DNA from: a virus
Strand: one strand, 5' to 3'
IMG/VR virus record: IMGVR_UViG_3300034072_000615
Location: 1-36,158 of that record
Length of the DNA stretch: 36,158 bases
The position numbers and the translations under genes were made by a program. This document shows, piece after piece, positions 27,232 through 33,914 of the stretch (positions are counted from its first letter, which is position 1; each line of letters opens with the position of its first letter). The notes below the pieces were generated by a model, which was not told where the DNA came from, ran no database searches, and saw only the letters and a program-made list of their open reading frames with translations.

Positions 27232-27421
27232 ATTGCGAATAATACCCGTTACGTTGACGTTCTTCAGCTAAGATAGCAACATCTTCATCGTCTAAATGTG
27301 GATGTTCAGTTCGGATTAGAGATTCGATCCACTCGAACTCATACAGCTCTTTCCATGCTAAATCACCAACTACATCTGTTGTTAACCAATTGTCGTACCC
27401 TGCAATATCATAATAACCCAT
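27221..27421 (-). CDS. Hypothetical acidic protein (66 aa)
   Basis: Rich in Asp/Glu/Trp/Tyr (GDLAWKELYEFEWIESLIRT). The ATG directly follows the TAG of the 44-aa gene with AGAAGGATAA before it. It overlaps the next gene by 11 bp. No family recognised. Confidence 0.55.
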   Translation of the reverse strand: MGYYDIAGYDNWLTTDVVGDLAWKELYEFEWIESLIRTEHPHLDDEDVAILAEERQRNGYYSQYDF

Positions 27422-27556
27422 CTATTTATCCTTCTCTAAACTTAATAAAGCTAATGCAGCCCCAAGGGCTGCCCACCCCGAGTTATGCTCAAAGCAAAAC
27501 CATGTAAGTCCTAAGCATACCACAGAACAACACACATTGTAAACACTGTTTTTCAT
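27422..27556 (-). CDS. Small membrane protein (44 aa)
   Basis: MKNSVYNVCCSVVCLGLTWF, then CFEHNSGWAALGAALALLSL and EKDK: two short hydrophobic helices around a polar turn. The ATG follows AATAGGATTTAATAT, and the TAG adjoins the next ATG. Function unknown. Confidence 0.55.
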   Translation of the reverse strand: MKNSVYNVCCSVVCLGLTWFCFEHNSGWAALGAALALLSLEKDK

Positions 27557-27559
27557 ATA

Positions 27560-27790
27560 TTAAATCCTATTGAATGCTTTAAGTATATAGTCGCCATCTG
27601 GATAATCAGACCCTGCCCGTGATTCTTTTTCTATGGAATCTAGCACATCTTGTATCAATAAAGTTCCATCAAAACTTCGTTTTGCTTCCTGCACACCCCA
27701 ATGACCAGACCAATTATCCGCAGGATTTGTTTTGCTTCTAACCTCTGCTTGCCAGAAGTAATAAATAGTCTCAAATGTTTCTTGCATCAT
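27560..27790 (-). CDS. Hypothetical protein (76 aa)
   Basis: ATGATG start overlapping the upstream TGA. YYFWQAEVRSKTNPADNWSG, then a C-terminal helix and acidic loop (AGSDYPDGDYILKAFNRI). The Trp-rich first strand-turn is distinctive, but no family is recognised. Confidence 0.55.
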   Translation of the reverse strand: MMQETFETIYYFWQAEVRSKTNPADNWSGHWGVQEAKRSFDGTLLIQDVLDSIEKESRAGSDYPDGDYILKAFNRI

Positions 27791-28098
27791 AATTTATCTC
27801 CATACCAAATACCATTTCTAATTAACGTTTCAGCATCCTTCACAATAAAATCTGGATACTGAGTTACTTTCACATCAAACAGTGACCCAGCTCGCATCCT
27901 ATCGTCCGTTATTAAATGCGATAATAGCTTATGCTTGATGTTCTTGTCAATAACTAATTTGCACAGCTTATCAAACACTTCATCAGATAGAACAGATTCA
28001 TCTCGAATGTAATAGAGATAACTCGCCAACACAATGAAATATATCACACTGGAAGCAGATTCTTTATAAGCTTTACGTGCTTGATTGTCTAGGTTCAT
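27787..28098 (-). CDS. Protein resembling the NAD+-ligase Ia helix motif (103 aa)
   Basis: YLYYIRDESVLSDEVFDKLC KLV is close to the 'YY..D.P.ISD.EYD.L...L' motif that opens NAD+-dependent DNA ligases (domain Ia, NMN binding). Only this helical hairpin is present; there is no adenylation domain or KxDG lysine, so it cannot be a ligase alone. Short phage proteins with this motif are known to me only as unannotated. ATGA overlaps at both ends. Confidence 0.5.
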   Translation of the reverse strand: MNLDNQARKAYKESASSVIYFIVLASYLYYIRDESVLSDEVFDKLCKLVIDKNIKHKLLSHLITDDRMRAGSLFDVKVTQYPDFIVKDAETLIRNGIWYGDKL

Positions 28099-28343
28099 TT
28101 ATTAAGTCTTTCCATATCCACACCATTGATGTAGATATTTAATTCATCCCGAATAGACGTAATATCACGAATTCTTTCTATACCAGTAACCACTATCTTA
28201 CCAGTATACTCCGCCACCATAGGCTCTACTTTGGTTCTAAATTCTTCAAGCAGAGAATTCATAATCTTTTCATGGACAGCCTTACGAAGCTCTGGCTCTA
28301 AACCACGTTGAAGTAGTGTTATAATATCTAAATTTGTTGCCAT
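28095..28343 (-). CDS. Hypothetical protein (82 aa)
   Basis: Helical N-terminus (ITLLQRGLEPELRKAVHEKI), then EPMVAEYTGKIVVTGIERIR and DELNIYINGV strands. ATGA overlap downstream. No family recognised. Confidence 0.55.
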   Translation of the reverse strand: MATNLDIITLLQRGLEPELRKAVHEKIMNSLLEEFRTKVEPMVAEYTGKIVVTGIERIRDITSIRDELNIYINGVDMERLNK

Positions 28344-28582
28344 TATTTAAATTCTCCTCGTATCTGTTCTACTAATTTTAAATAGAAATTATGGTCTTGT
28401 TTGTTTTCTTTATGTGCTTGTTCAATCAAGAACAACACATATTTAGCACCATATTGCCAACCTTTCTTGAATTCATTAAAACGTTCATCAGCTTTTCGCA
28501 TACCTTCTTCTGTCATAGGTACTTGGTATGCTTCTGACCTGCGCCAATCACTATAACATTTAGATTCTGTTTCTCTATTCAT
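28343..28582 (-). CDS. Hypothetical charged helical protein (79 aa)
   Basis: The ATG at 28582 overlaps the preceding TGA (ATGA). A GTG 12 bp earlier touches the AGGAGG and is unlikely. EEGMRKADERFNEFKKGWQY GAKYVLF suggests long helices. No family recognised. Its stop and the next ATG share a base. Confidence 0.55.
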   Translation of the reverse strand: MNRETESKCYSDWRRSEAYQVPMTEEGMRKADERFNEFKKGWQYGAKYVLFLIEQAHKENKQDHNFYLKLVEQIRGEFK

Positions 28583-28803
28583 ATTCTTTGACACCCTCCT
28601 CGGTGAATGTTATATGTTAATTGTTCTTCTTTTGGTAGCTTTGAAAACTCATCCCACATATCCCAAAATTTCTTTCCAGCATATTTCTTTAGATCTCCAT
28701 CTTTCTTTAAAGGCCAAGGGCCACTCCAGCTATGAAACTCAAAGAGTATTCCTTTATACTCGTATACGGCTGGTCCACAGAAAATCATCATTGTTGCACT
28801 CAT
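28579..28803 (-). CDS. Hypothetical protein (74 aa)
   Basis: The start at 28803 follows AGGAGATAATAAG. The N-terminus is beta-rich (MMIFCGPAVYEYKGILFEFH), with a Trp/Pro cluster (SWSGPWPLKKDGDL) and a basic helix (YAGKKFWDMWDEFSKL). The 'GPA.YEY.G..FE.H...GP.PL..DG' pattern is familiar from other phage small proteins of unknown role. Confidence 0.6.
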   Translation of the reverse strand: MSATMMIFCGPAVYEYKGILFEFHSWSGPWPLKKDGDLKKYAGKKFWDMWDEFSKLPKEEQLTYNIHRGGCQRI

Positions 28804-28807
28804 CTTA

Positions 28808-28990
28808 TTATCTCCTATAATTAACCCAATATTCTTTATCAGCAAGCTTAAACATAAATCTATTCAGCGGAATATCGATAGGCGAGTAACCATTAATACT
28901 ATGTTTGCTTTTATCACTTGGGTCATACACATAAACATGTGGACCATACACTCTGTATTCTTTACCATTTAGTTTGTGTTGTTCGAACAT
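28808..28990 (-). CDS. Hypothetical protein (60 aa)
   Basis: A strong GGAGGTGTGAC precedes the ATG. Beta-rich and Tyr-rich (KEYRVYGPHVYVYDPSDKSK). No family recognised. Confidence 0.55.
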   Translation of the reverse strand: MFEQHKLNGKEYRVYGPHVYVYDPSDKSKHSINGYSPIDIPLNRFMFKLADKEYWVNYRR

Positions 28991-29004
28991 GTCACACCTC
29001 CGTA

Positions 29005-29244
29005 TTATTCATCTGGGTTCCAGATCCACAAGGTATTAGTTTTATTTCCTTTAAATTCAGTCCAACCTGATGGAATATCACCAACTCTACCTGCTGCTCT
29101 CGCTTGAGACTTGGATTTAAACAGCTTCAATTCGACTACTAAATCTGTGATGTTATTGGCTTCACTAAAAATAACATCTTCATCACCGAATAAGCAACGT
29201 AAATCTCTTTCTGTCCACTTAGATTTCTTTATTACAACGTTCAC
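29005..29244 (-). CDS. Hypothetical protein, GTG start (79 aa)
   Basis: The GTG at 29244 follows GGGAGGTGTGAT, one base after the upstream stop; a longer ATG frame would lie mostly in the upstream gene. The C-terminal ELKLFKSKSQARAAGRVGDI then PSGWTEFKG is a distinctive 'FKSKSQA...GR.G.IP.GW..FKG' motif, like the S4-type turn seen in small RNA-binding proteins. Function unproven. Confidence 0.6.
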   Translation of the reverse strand: MNVVIKKSKWTERDLRCLFGDEDVIFSEANNITDLVVELKLFKSKSQARAAGRVGDIPSGWTEFKGNKTNTLWIWNPDE

Positions 29245-29245
29245 A

Positions 29246-29455
29246 TCACACCTCCCGAATTTTATACCGACCAGTACCATAATCTTTATCTGCTTGCTGT
29301 TGAGCTAAATCTCGCTTACTCGTTTTGAAGAAAACGTATTCACCCATAGCGTTCCTGATACAATAACGGGAAGGGAACTCAAATTCTGGTGAATGGAAAT
29401 CTTGCAACGTCACAACAACAGTCTCAATCACTTTCTCTTTCTTTTGCTTAGTCAT
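29246..29455 (-). CDS. Hypothetical protein, first gene of the leftward operon (69 aa)
   Basis: Basic start (MTKQKKEKVIETVVVTLQDF), then IRNAMGEYVFFKTSKRDLAQ QQAD, an AP2/double-strand-like strand-helix pattern ('GEYVFFKTSKRDLAQ..AD..YG.G.Y'). It is preceded by AGGAAGGAG and by the promoter at 29485-29513. Confidence 0.6.
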   Translation of the reverse strand: MTKQKKEKVIETVVVTLQDFHSPEFEFPSRYCIRNAMGEYVFFKTSKRDLAQQQADKDYGTGRYKIREV

Positions 29456-29484
29456 TCATTACTCCTTCCTGATAAGATGAAACA

Positions 29485-29513
29485 AGTGTACAGGTGATTC
29501 TATGTGGTGTCAA
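29485..29513 (-). promoter_or_regulatory. Sigma70 promoter of the leftward 23-29 kb operon
   Basis: Minus strand TTGACA (29513-29508), 17 bp, TACACT (29490-29485), 30 bp before the first gene. Confidence 0.75.
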
Positions 29514-29566
29514 CAGGGTATGATTAATTTATTTATCTAATAGCTCAATTTAACACTTGATTTACT

Positions 29567-29596
29567 TTGTTTTCGTGTTATCCTTATAGTAGGATA
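29567..29596 (+). promoter_or_regulatory. Rightward promoter of the virion-like gene
   Basis: TTGTTT (29567-29572), 17 bp, TAGGAT (29590-29595). TATCCT (29579-29584) and AGGATA (29591-29596) form an inverted repeat over the -10. The -10 is identical to that at 13175. Confidence 0.6.
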
Positions 29597-29626
29597 GGTG
29601 TGATTTAAATAACACAAAGGTTCAAT

Positions 29627-30223
29627 ATGATCATAGTAGCCGATATACATACAGATTTATACCAAAACTTAAAAATGAAGGAAATTGCTGAAGCACTAAA
29701 TGCTTTAGGTGGTGCTTCCTTGTATGAAAACTTTATTGACACAACAACCCAATCAGGTTCAACGGCAGACACACCAAAGCAAGTAAAGTATGGCCCAGCG
29801 AAGACATCCCCTAACGGGATACTATCTATTGACGCTACTGGTACACTTACCGTATTGAAAGGTGGTCCATTACTTCTAAAGAGTCGCTTACGTGCAGCTC
29901 GTTCTGGTGCTTCAGGTACATCTAGTCTATTCTTCTGGGTAGAAACTAGCGTGAATGGTGGTTCTACGTGGAGTATTTTAGGTAATTCTATTGATATTCG
30001 CTTAGAAAACGCTAATCAACAAGATGTATTCTTCGACTTCTCATCCCTCACTTTACCGACTGGTATAAAATTACGTTCTATGTTTGCCCGTAGTTCTACA
30101 GGAAGTGATTTTGGAGACTTAGTTCCATCTACACCTAGTGTTGCATTACAAACATATGGTGTACAGACAGCACCAAGTGCTCAGCTCAGTATATACACAT
30201 TCAATGGATATGTATACAGTTAA
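29627..30223 (+). CDS. Virion-like beta-rich protein in a single-gene unit (198 aa)
   Basis: After a short helical start (MKEIAEALNALGGASLYENF) the sequence turns Ser/Thr/Gly-rich and beta-stranded: ILSIDATGTLTVLKGGPLLL, SLFFWVETSVNGGSTWSILG, DVFFDFSSLTLPTGIKLRSM, ending QLSIYTFNGYVYS. This looks like a jelly-roll (C1q/TNF-like) domain of a capsid decoration or fibre-tip protein. No signal peptide or membrane segment. It is transcribed against both flanking operons, with its own promoter and terminator, a moron-like arrangement. The fold is inference. Confidence 0.6.
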   Translation: MIIVADIHTDLYQNLKMKEIAEALNALGGASLYENFIDTTTQSGSTADTPKQVKYGPAKTSPNGILSIDATGTLTVLKGGPLLLKSRLRAARSGASGTSSLFFWVETSVNGGSTWSILGNSIDIRLENANQQDVFFDFSSLTLPTGIKLRSMFARSSTGSDFGDLVPSTPSVALQTYGVQTAPSAQLSIYTFNGYVYS

Positions 30224-30236
30224 ATTACACATAAAA

Positions 30237-30262
30237 CAAAGCCCGCTAAATGCGGGCTTTTT
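30237..30262. terminator. Bidirectional terminator
   Basis: AAAGCCCGC, loop TAAAT, GCGGGCTTTTT. It sits between the virion-like gene and the convergent 62-aa gene, whose last codons enter the stem. Confidence 0.85.
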
Positions 30263-30434
30263 CGTTTGTATTACGCTGATTATATTTTCCAGCATAAACA
30301 TCTTTTATACGCTTCTGTATTTCATCAGGAGAGATGAAGTCGCAGAGGATGACATAGAGTGCATTACGTTCTGATGTAACGTCAGGAACTCGCATGGGTG
30401 GTAAGTCATCTATGTCTGAATAGTGGTAGCTCAT
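30246..30434 (-). CDS. Hypothetical protein (62 aa)
   Basis: Acidic N-terminus (MSYHYSDIDDLPPMRVPDVT), then a helix (DEIQKRIKDVYAGKYNQRNT). The ATG shares a base with the stop of the membrane protein upstream (TAATG). The stop lies in the terminator stem. No family recognised. Confidence 0.55.
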   Translation of the reverse strand: MSYHYSDIDDLPPMRVPDVTSERNALYVILCDFISPDEIQKRIKDVYAGKYNQRNTNEKARI

Positions 30435-30709
30435 TATTTATTCCTTTCACTAATTAAGTCTGCGACATACACCCCACCCAATGCGCCTATAGCGGCACCA
30501 ATTGCTAATACAAACACAGGCCATGTGGAAGATGTAGCTATAGCTGTTCCAATTGCTGTAGAATAAACTGTCAGCTCCAGCACAGCAATCAGATAGCTAA
30601 TAAATGGAATAGCTTTGTAATTACGTAAAGCTATTGTTCTGGACTGCATGGTTTTCAATCCGGTTGATACAGCAAATGCCGCTGTTGTAGCAATTAATGA
30701 GAACATCAT
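30434..30709 (-). CDS. Three-pass membrane protein, possible holin (91 aa)
   Basis: Hydrophobic helices at about 2-17, 33-57 (AIPFISYLIAVLELTVYSTA) and 62-86 (WPVFVLAIGAAIGALGGVYV), with a basic first loop (MQSRTIALRNYK) and charged end (ISERNK). Size and topology fit a class I holin, but similar small phage membrane proteins of other roles exist and it is 4 kb from the spanins. ATGA overlap with the dNMP kinase gene. Confidence 0.6.
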   Translation of the reverse strand: MMFSLIATTAAFAVSTGLKTMQSRTIALRNYKAIPFISYLIAVLELTVYSTAIGTAIATSSTWPVFVLAIGAAIGALGGVYVADLISERNK

Positions 30710-31293
30710 TTCGCTACCCCACTTGTTCCACTAATTCCCACCACATCATCCACAATACTTCCAACCTTATTCAAGAACTGATCCAGTGTTCCGTTATTCT
30801 CTAACAAGAATGTTTTATACAGTGGTGATGTGGGCAGATAGGAACGACTGTCACCCGCAAATGTATAACCTTCACGTTCAATGCGGAATACATACACATC
30901 ATGTCCAGCTTCCAGTAGTGGAACAATCTCTGATTCAAAACCACTGTCGGAGATCACCACTAAGTCAGATGTGATTGACTGAGCTAATTGCTTACCGAAG
31001 AAGTCTTTACCTAATAATGGTTTTACAACATTCTCAGAGCAATGTATCAGCCATTGACGAGGGCTAACTTGTTCGCCACCTACTGAGAAATAGCGAGATG
31101 GTGTTTCCTTGGTTGGTCGGAATGTAGCTAACTGCTTCATTTGAAACTCGGTAATCCCTGCCACCATAGCGGCTACTTTATACAAACCATCTTTGAATCG
31201 TAAGTGTTGTGCTTGGTATTTCTCAGTAACGTAATCTGCTGCACAATCCTTGCCGGATTGCGCTGGAGCATTCATTACAATAATTTTAGCCAT
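30706..31293 (-). CDS. Deoxynucleoside monophosphate kinase (195 aa)
   Basis: P-loop NAPAQSGKD (8-16) followed by CAADYVTEKY. QVSPRQWLIHCSENVVKPLL, then GKDFFGKQLAQSI, matches the T4 gp1/T5 dNMP kinase family ('PR..L...G......LG.DFFG..L'). VVISDSGFESEIVPL is the Walker B strand with the nucleotide-monophosphate site. It phosphorylates dNMPs, which feeds the phage polymerase with recycled host nucleotides. Length is slightly below T4 gp1 (241). Confidence 0.85.
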   Translation of the reverse strand: MAKIIVMNAPAQSGKDCAADYVTEKYQAQHLRFKDGLYKVAAMVAGITEFQMKQLATFRPTKETPSRYFSVGGEQVSPRQWLIHCSENVVKPLLGKDFFGKQLAQSITSDLVVISDSGFESEIVPLLEAGHDVYVFRIEREGYTFAGDSRSYLPTSPLYKTFLLENNGTLDQFLNKVGSIVDDVVGISGTSGVAK

Positions 31294-31303
31294 TTGTTTT
31301 CTC

Positions 31304-32185
31304 CTATTTCTTGATAATTTCTTTTACTTGTGAAGTGTAGTATTCTTTGTAATTCAGTTTTGTTTCTGGGAAAATACCATTTGTTCTATAAATAGAATAA
31401 TCTTCCATTTTCACCTCTGGTACTTCCATATTTCCAACAACAATACAACTGCCTGATTTCTTAGACTCCCCTCGCTTCCAAGAATTCTCACCCAAATACT
31501 TAAACAGGTAACTATAACCATCTTCATTAATAATTTGGGTGCGTACTGTTGGGTCAGTTGAAGCAGAAACAGGTACACCACTCCAAGAGCTTGTTTTCTG
31601 AGCCAACTTAGTGCTTACTTCCCACATAATCCTATATTTACCAACATAGCAATATGTTTCCCCATCTACAGAGAATTTTACAACATCACCTTCTTTCAAA
31701 GTGTTAATTTTAACTTTACTACTGTTTTGCTCAGTTTGTGCTTTTGCTTTCTGATACACTTCACTATTCACTGGGATAAGAATGTGATTATTTCCTTCCT
31801 TACCCCACAAACATTCTTCTTGTACAATACCATTTACTAGTGTAGTATATTTCAACAACGTAGTCAAGGCACTTACTGGAATTTCTACAACAAACTTTCG
31901 TGGATCTTCAATACGAACTACCTTATTGTCTGTTGACCAGCGAGAAACGCTCCCAGCAACAGTAAAACCTTTGACAGGGGAATTATCGAAGTAAAAATCT
32001 TCACTGGAGCTATCGCGTATAGTAGCCCAACCGGTTCCAGTATTTTTCCGTTTTATAAAATTATCTTTTTCTGTACCATCTTTGTTATATTCAGCGTGGG
32101 TCATGTAAGCTAAGCAATATTCAGAGTCATCGCATTTTCGATTCTTATTTATTACAACCCATAATTTTTCATGTAAATGAATCAT
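31304..32185 (-). CDS. Hypothetical protein (293 aa)
   Basis: A long, beta-rich soluble protein (VVINKNRKCDDSEYCLAYMT, later KINTLKEGDVVKFSVDGETY CYVGKYRIMWE). The middle contains a repeat-like 'GD.V.F..DG..Y.Y.G.Y' strand set typical of small SH3-like barrels, so it may be multi-domain. No signal peptide. ATGA overlap with the gene upstream. No family recognised. Confidence 0.6.
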   Translation of the reverse strand: MIHLHEKLWVVINKNRKCDDSEYCLAYMTHAEYNKDGTEKDNFIKRKNTGTGWATIRDSSSEDFYFDNSPVKGFTVAGSVSRWSTDNKVVRIEDPRKFVVEIPVSALTTLLKYTTLVNGIVQEECLWGKEGNNHILIPVNSEVYQKAKAQTEQNSSKVKINTLKEGDVVKFSVDGETYCYVGKYRIMWEVSTKLAQKTSSWSGVPVSASTDPTVRTQIINEDGYSYLFKYLGENSWKRGESKKSGSCIVVGNMEVPEVKMEDYSIYRTNGIFPETKLNYKEYYTSQVKEIIKK

Positions 32186-32463
32186 TCTTTTTCTCCTCTC
32201 ATGTAGTTCATCAAATACTCGTGAATATCGTCATCCACAAAATTAGCCATAGTCATGTAATCATTCACAATAACACCTCGCATACGTTCAATGCCGCTGA
32301 AATGATTAGGCACTAGAAAGTATCGCACATCTTTCTGTTTGTCTACAACCTCGTTAGGTGTGGCTTTGTATGGTGTATCCTCTTTCGATAAAGCAAACTG
32401 TAATGCTTCAACGAAAAATTCCCACTCTCTTTTATTGTTTACAATTACAGCAATATTCTTCAT
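32182..32463 (-). CDS. Hypothetical protein (93 aa)
   Basis: The start at 32463 follows GGAGGAAAGTGC; the longer frame runs through the upstream hairpin and is rejected. MKNIAVIVNNKREWEFFVEA and DVRYFLVPNHFSGIERMRGV, then VIVNDYMTMANFVDDDIHEY, give an alternating strand-helix Rossmann-like pattern ('VIVN..REW.FF......F..I..M.GV.V'). Role unknown. First gene after the promoter at 32513-32541. Confidence 0.6.
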   Translation of the reverse strand: MKNIAVIVNNKREWEFFVEALQFALSKEDTPYKATPNEVVDKQKDVRYFLVPNHFSGIERMRGVIVNDYMTMANFVDDDIHEYLMNYMRGEKE

Positions 32464-32480
32464 GCACTTTCCTCCACATA

Positions 32481-32512
32481 AAATAAAAGCCACTCCGTGT
32501 TAGCGGGTGGTT
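32481..32512 (-). terminator. Terminator after the ClpP-like gene
   Basis: Minus strand CCACCCG (32510-32504), 6-nt loop, CGG-A-GTGG (32497-32490, one bulge), then CTTTTATTTT. The predicted start of the overlapping promoter lies in its 5' arm. Confidence 0.6.
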
Positions 32513-32541
32513 ATATTATCAAACTAATTGTTTATTGTCAA
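32513..32541 (-). promoter_or_regulatory. Sigma70 promoter overlapping the ClpP-gene end and terminator
   Basis: Minus strand TTGACA (32541-32536), 17 bp, TAATAT (32518-32513). It serves the 93-aa, 293-aa and dNMP kinase genes. Confidence 0.7.
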
Positions 32542-33278
32542 TGTAATTTCGGAGGTTCTTCATCCTCGATTTCAATAATCTCAAATGTTTCGCCATTCTC
32601 TGCTACATCAACAATGATATTGCCTTGGATATAATCTATAAGTTGTGATTTAGTGAGCTTCTTCAAGATTGCTTCTGGTAGTTCATCAGCTTCCATTGAG
32701 GCTAAGAAGTCTTGTTCTACCTGCTTCATCATTTCTTGTTGTTTAGCTTGGACTGCTTTATCTCTGGCTTCCAACCGCCCAATAATCTCTTTTTCGTTTA
32801 ACCACAAATCTCCATTCTTTAATAGAACTTCGATTTCGTCTTGAGTCAAGAAACCTTCGTACACATCCTCATATAATGAACGCAACTGGGTCATTTCGTG
32901 TTCAATACTTTGCTTCTGCTGATACAAGGAGCCGAAACTACCGCCTTGTGCGTCGTGAGCCATAAATCCAACATGCTGCTGCACTTCCTGAGCTTCGCAG
33001 GATAGCCAAATGGCACCACCAGCAGAATAAGCCACGGAGGCTAGTACACCTACAGTCAGACCTTTACATTGTCGAACAGCATTGATGATAGCCAAACAAG
33101 TAACAAGACTGCCGCCAAAATTACTGATGATGATACGAACACAATCGTTCTCTCCAACACTAGCCAATAATTCGAATAGTTGGTGATAGTCTTGAGGATC
33201 GCTAACACTTTCGTCTAAGTAATAACGATACTCTGTCGCGACAGGGGTGACGTAAACATAATCTTTTTTCTCACTCAT
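32538..33278 (-). CDS. ClpP-like serine protease (S14 family), 246 aa
   Basis: IIISNFGGSLVTCLAIINAV matches the 'I.S.GG....A..I...I' turn of ClpP. The Ser-His-Asp triad is S85 (ASVAYSAGGAIWL), H108 (GFMAHDAQGG) and D157 (KNGDLWLNEKEIIG). The C-terminal 65 residues are helical and acidic and have no counterpart in cellular ClpP. Phage relatives are usually prohead proteases next to portal genes, or free proteases of unknown target. No capsid gene is nearby, so a host-directed or delayed role is possible. GGAGAGAA precedes the ATG. Confidence 0.85.
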   Translation of the reverse strand: MSEKKDYVYVTPVATEYRYYLDESVSDPQDYHQLFELLASVGENDCVRIIISNFGGSLVTCLAIINAVRQCKGLTVGVLASVAYSAGGAIWLSCEAQEVQQHVGFMAHDAQGGSFGSLYQQKQSIEHEMTQLRSLYEDVYEGFLTQDEIEVLLKNGDLWLNEKEIIGRLEARDKAVQAKQQEMMKQVEQDFLASMEADELPEAILKKLTKSQLIDYIQGNIIVDVAENGETFEIIEIEDEEPPKLH

Positions 33279-33307
33279 AATTCTCTCCTTATGCTTTAGT
33301 CCAATCT

Positions 33308-33913
33308 TTATCTGGAGCGTAGCAGACGCAAAGCGTCTGCTACGCGATGGTTAGTTTGTAAATCAGCAAGCTCAAGCGCTAAAGCGTGTTTTCTGCGTTG
33401 CCAAGCTTTATGTGCAGATAATGGGTCTGTGAAATACCCTAAGCAATCCATTTTATTTGTAAACGGGTTACTGCATCTCGACAAGTACATACCAACTCTT
33501 TTGTAAAAATACACACCGATTGGGTATTCACCTCGTTTATTTTTACCAGAAACCATAAAGCAATTAGTTTTCTTATCCAAAAATACACAAGTATCTTTGT
33601 TGTATATTTTATTTCCAAATACGAGCACATCTTTGTCCAACTGTTTTCCTTCCCAGTCTTGAGTTTCCATCCAAGCTTTAAAGTTAGAGAAATTTAACCA
33701 TTCATCAATAACAGTGCAGTCTGAGTAAGTTGGGTTATTTGCTTTATATTTTGAGCTGTAGCATCTCTTTAGCATCCCTGTCCATACCGTATGATGTGGA
33801 CATGCCCAAACAAGATGGCTTACCTTTTTCCCATTTACATAAGAATATGTTCTCTTTTGCTTCGCATAAGAGGTGTCGTCTACACCTACCCCATAAATAA
33901 GTTGTTTCGCCAT
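33308..33913 (-). CDS. Phage HNH-family homing endonuclease (201 aa)
   Basis: LVWACPHHTVWTGMLKRCYS, then PTYSDCTVIDEWLNFSNFKA WME and LDKDVLVFGNKIYNKDTCVF, is the well-known phage arrangement 'CP.Y..W..ML.RCYS.......PTY..C.V...W..FS.F..W.......LDKD.L..GN..YS...C.F'. An AP2-like segment follows (GVYFYKRVGMYLSRCSNPFT). The last 13 residues (VADALRLLRSR end) are encoded by a perfect 13-bp hairpin, an unusual C-terminus. It is inserted between the PhoH and ClpP-like genes, 1 bp after phoH. Confidence 0.88.
   Translation of the reverse strand: MAKQLIYGVGVDDTSYAKQKRTYSYVNGKKVSHLVWACPHHTVWTGMLKRCYSSKYKANNPTYSDCTVIDEWLNFSNFKAWMETQDWEGKQLDKDVLVFGNKIYNKDTCVFLDKKTNCFMVSGKNKRGEYPIGVYFYKRVGMYLSRCSNPFTNKMDCLGYFTDPLSAHKAWQRRKHALALELADLQTNHRVADALRLLRSR
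33317..33345. repeat. 13-bp-stem perfect hairpin in the 3' end of the HNH gene
   Basis: GCGTAGCAGACGC (33317-33329), loop AAA, GCGTCTGCTACGC (33333-33345). It is GC-rich against AT-rich surroundings and not followed by a U-tract on either strand. Confidence 0.85.
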
Positions 33914-33914
33914 A

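Noticed and set aside
27300-27345. tRNA-like T-loop (GATTCGATCC)
   Set aside because: No acceptor or anticodon stem can be formed around it and it lies in a coding gene. No tRNA was recognised anywhere in the window.
30434-30709. Firm holin assignment
   Set aside because: Topology fits, but there is no family motif and the spanins are 4 kb away in another operon; kept as a possibility only.
33317-33345. Hairpin as a Rho-independent terminator
   Set aside because: No U-tract follows on either strand and it lies inside a coding frame.
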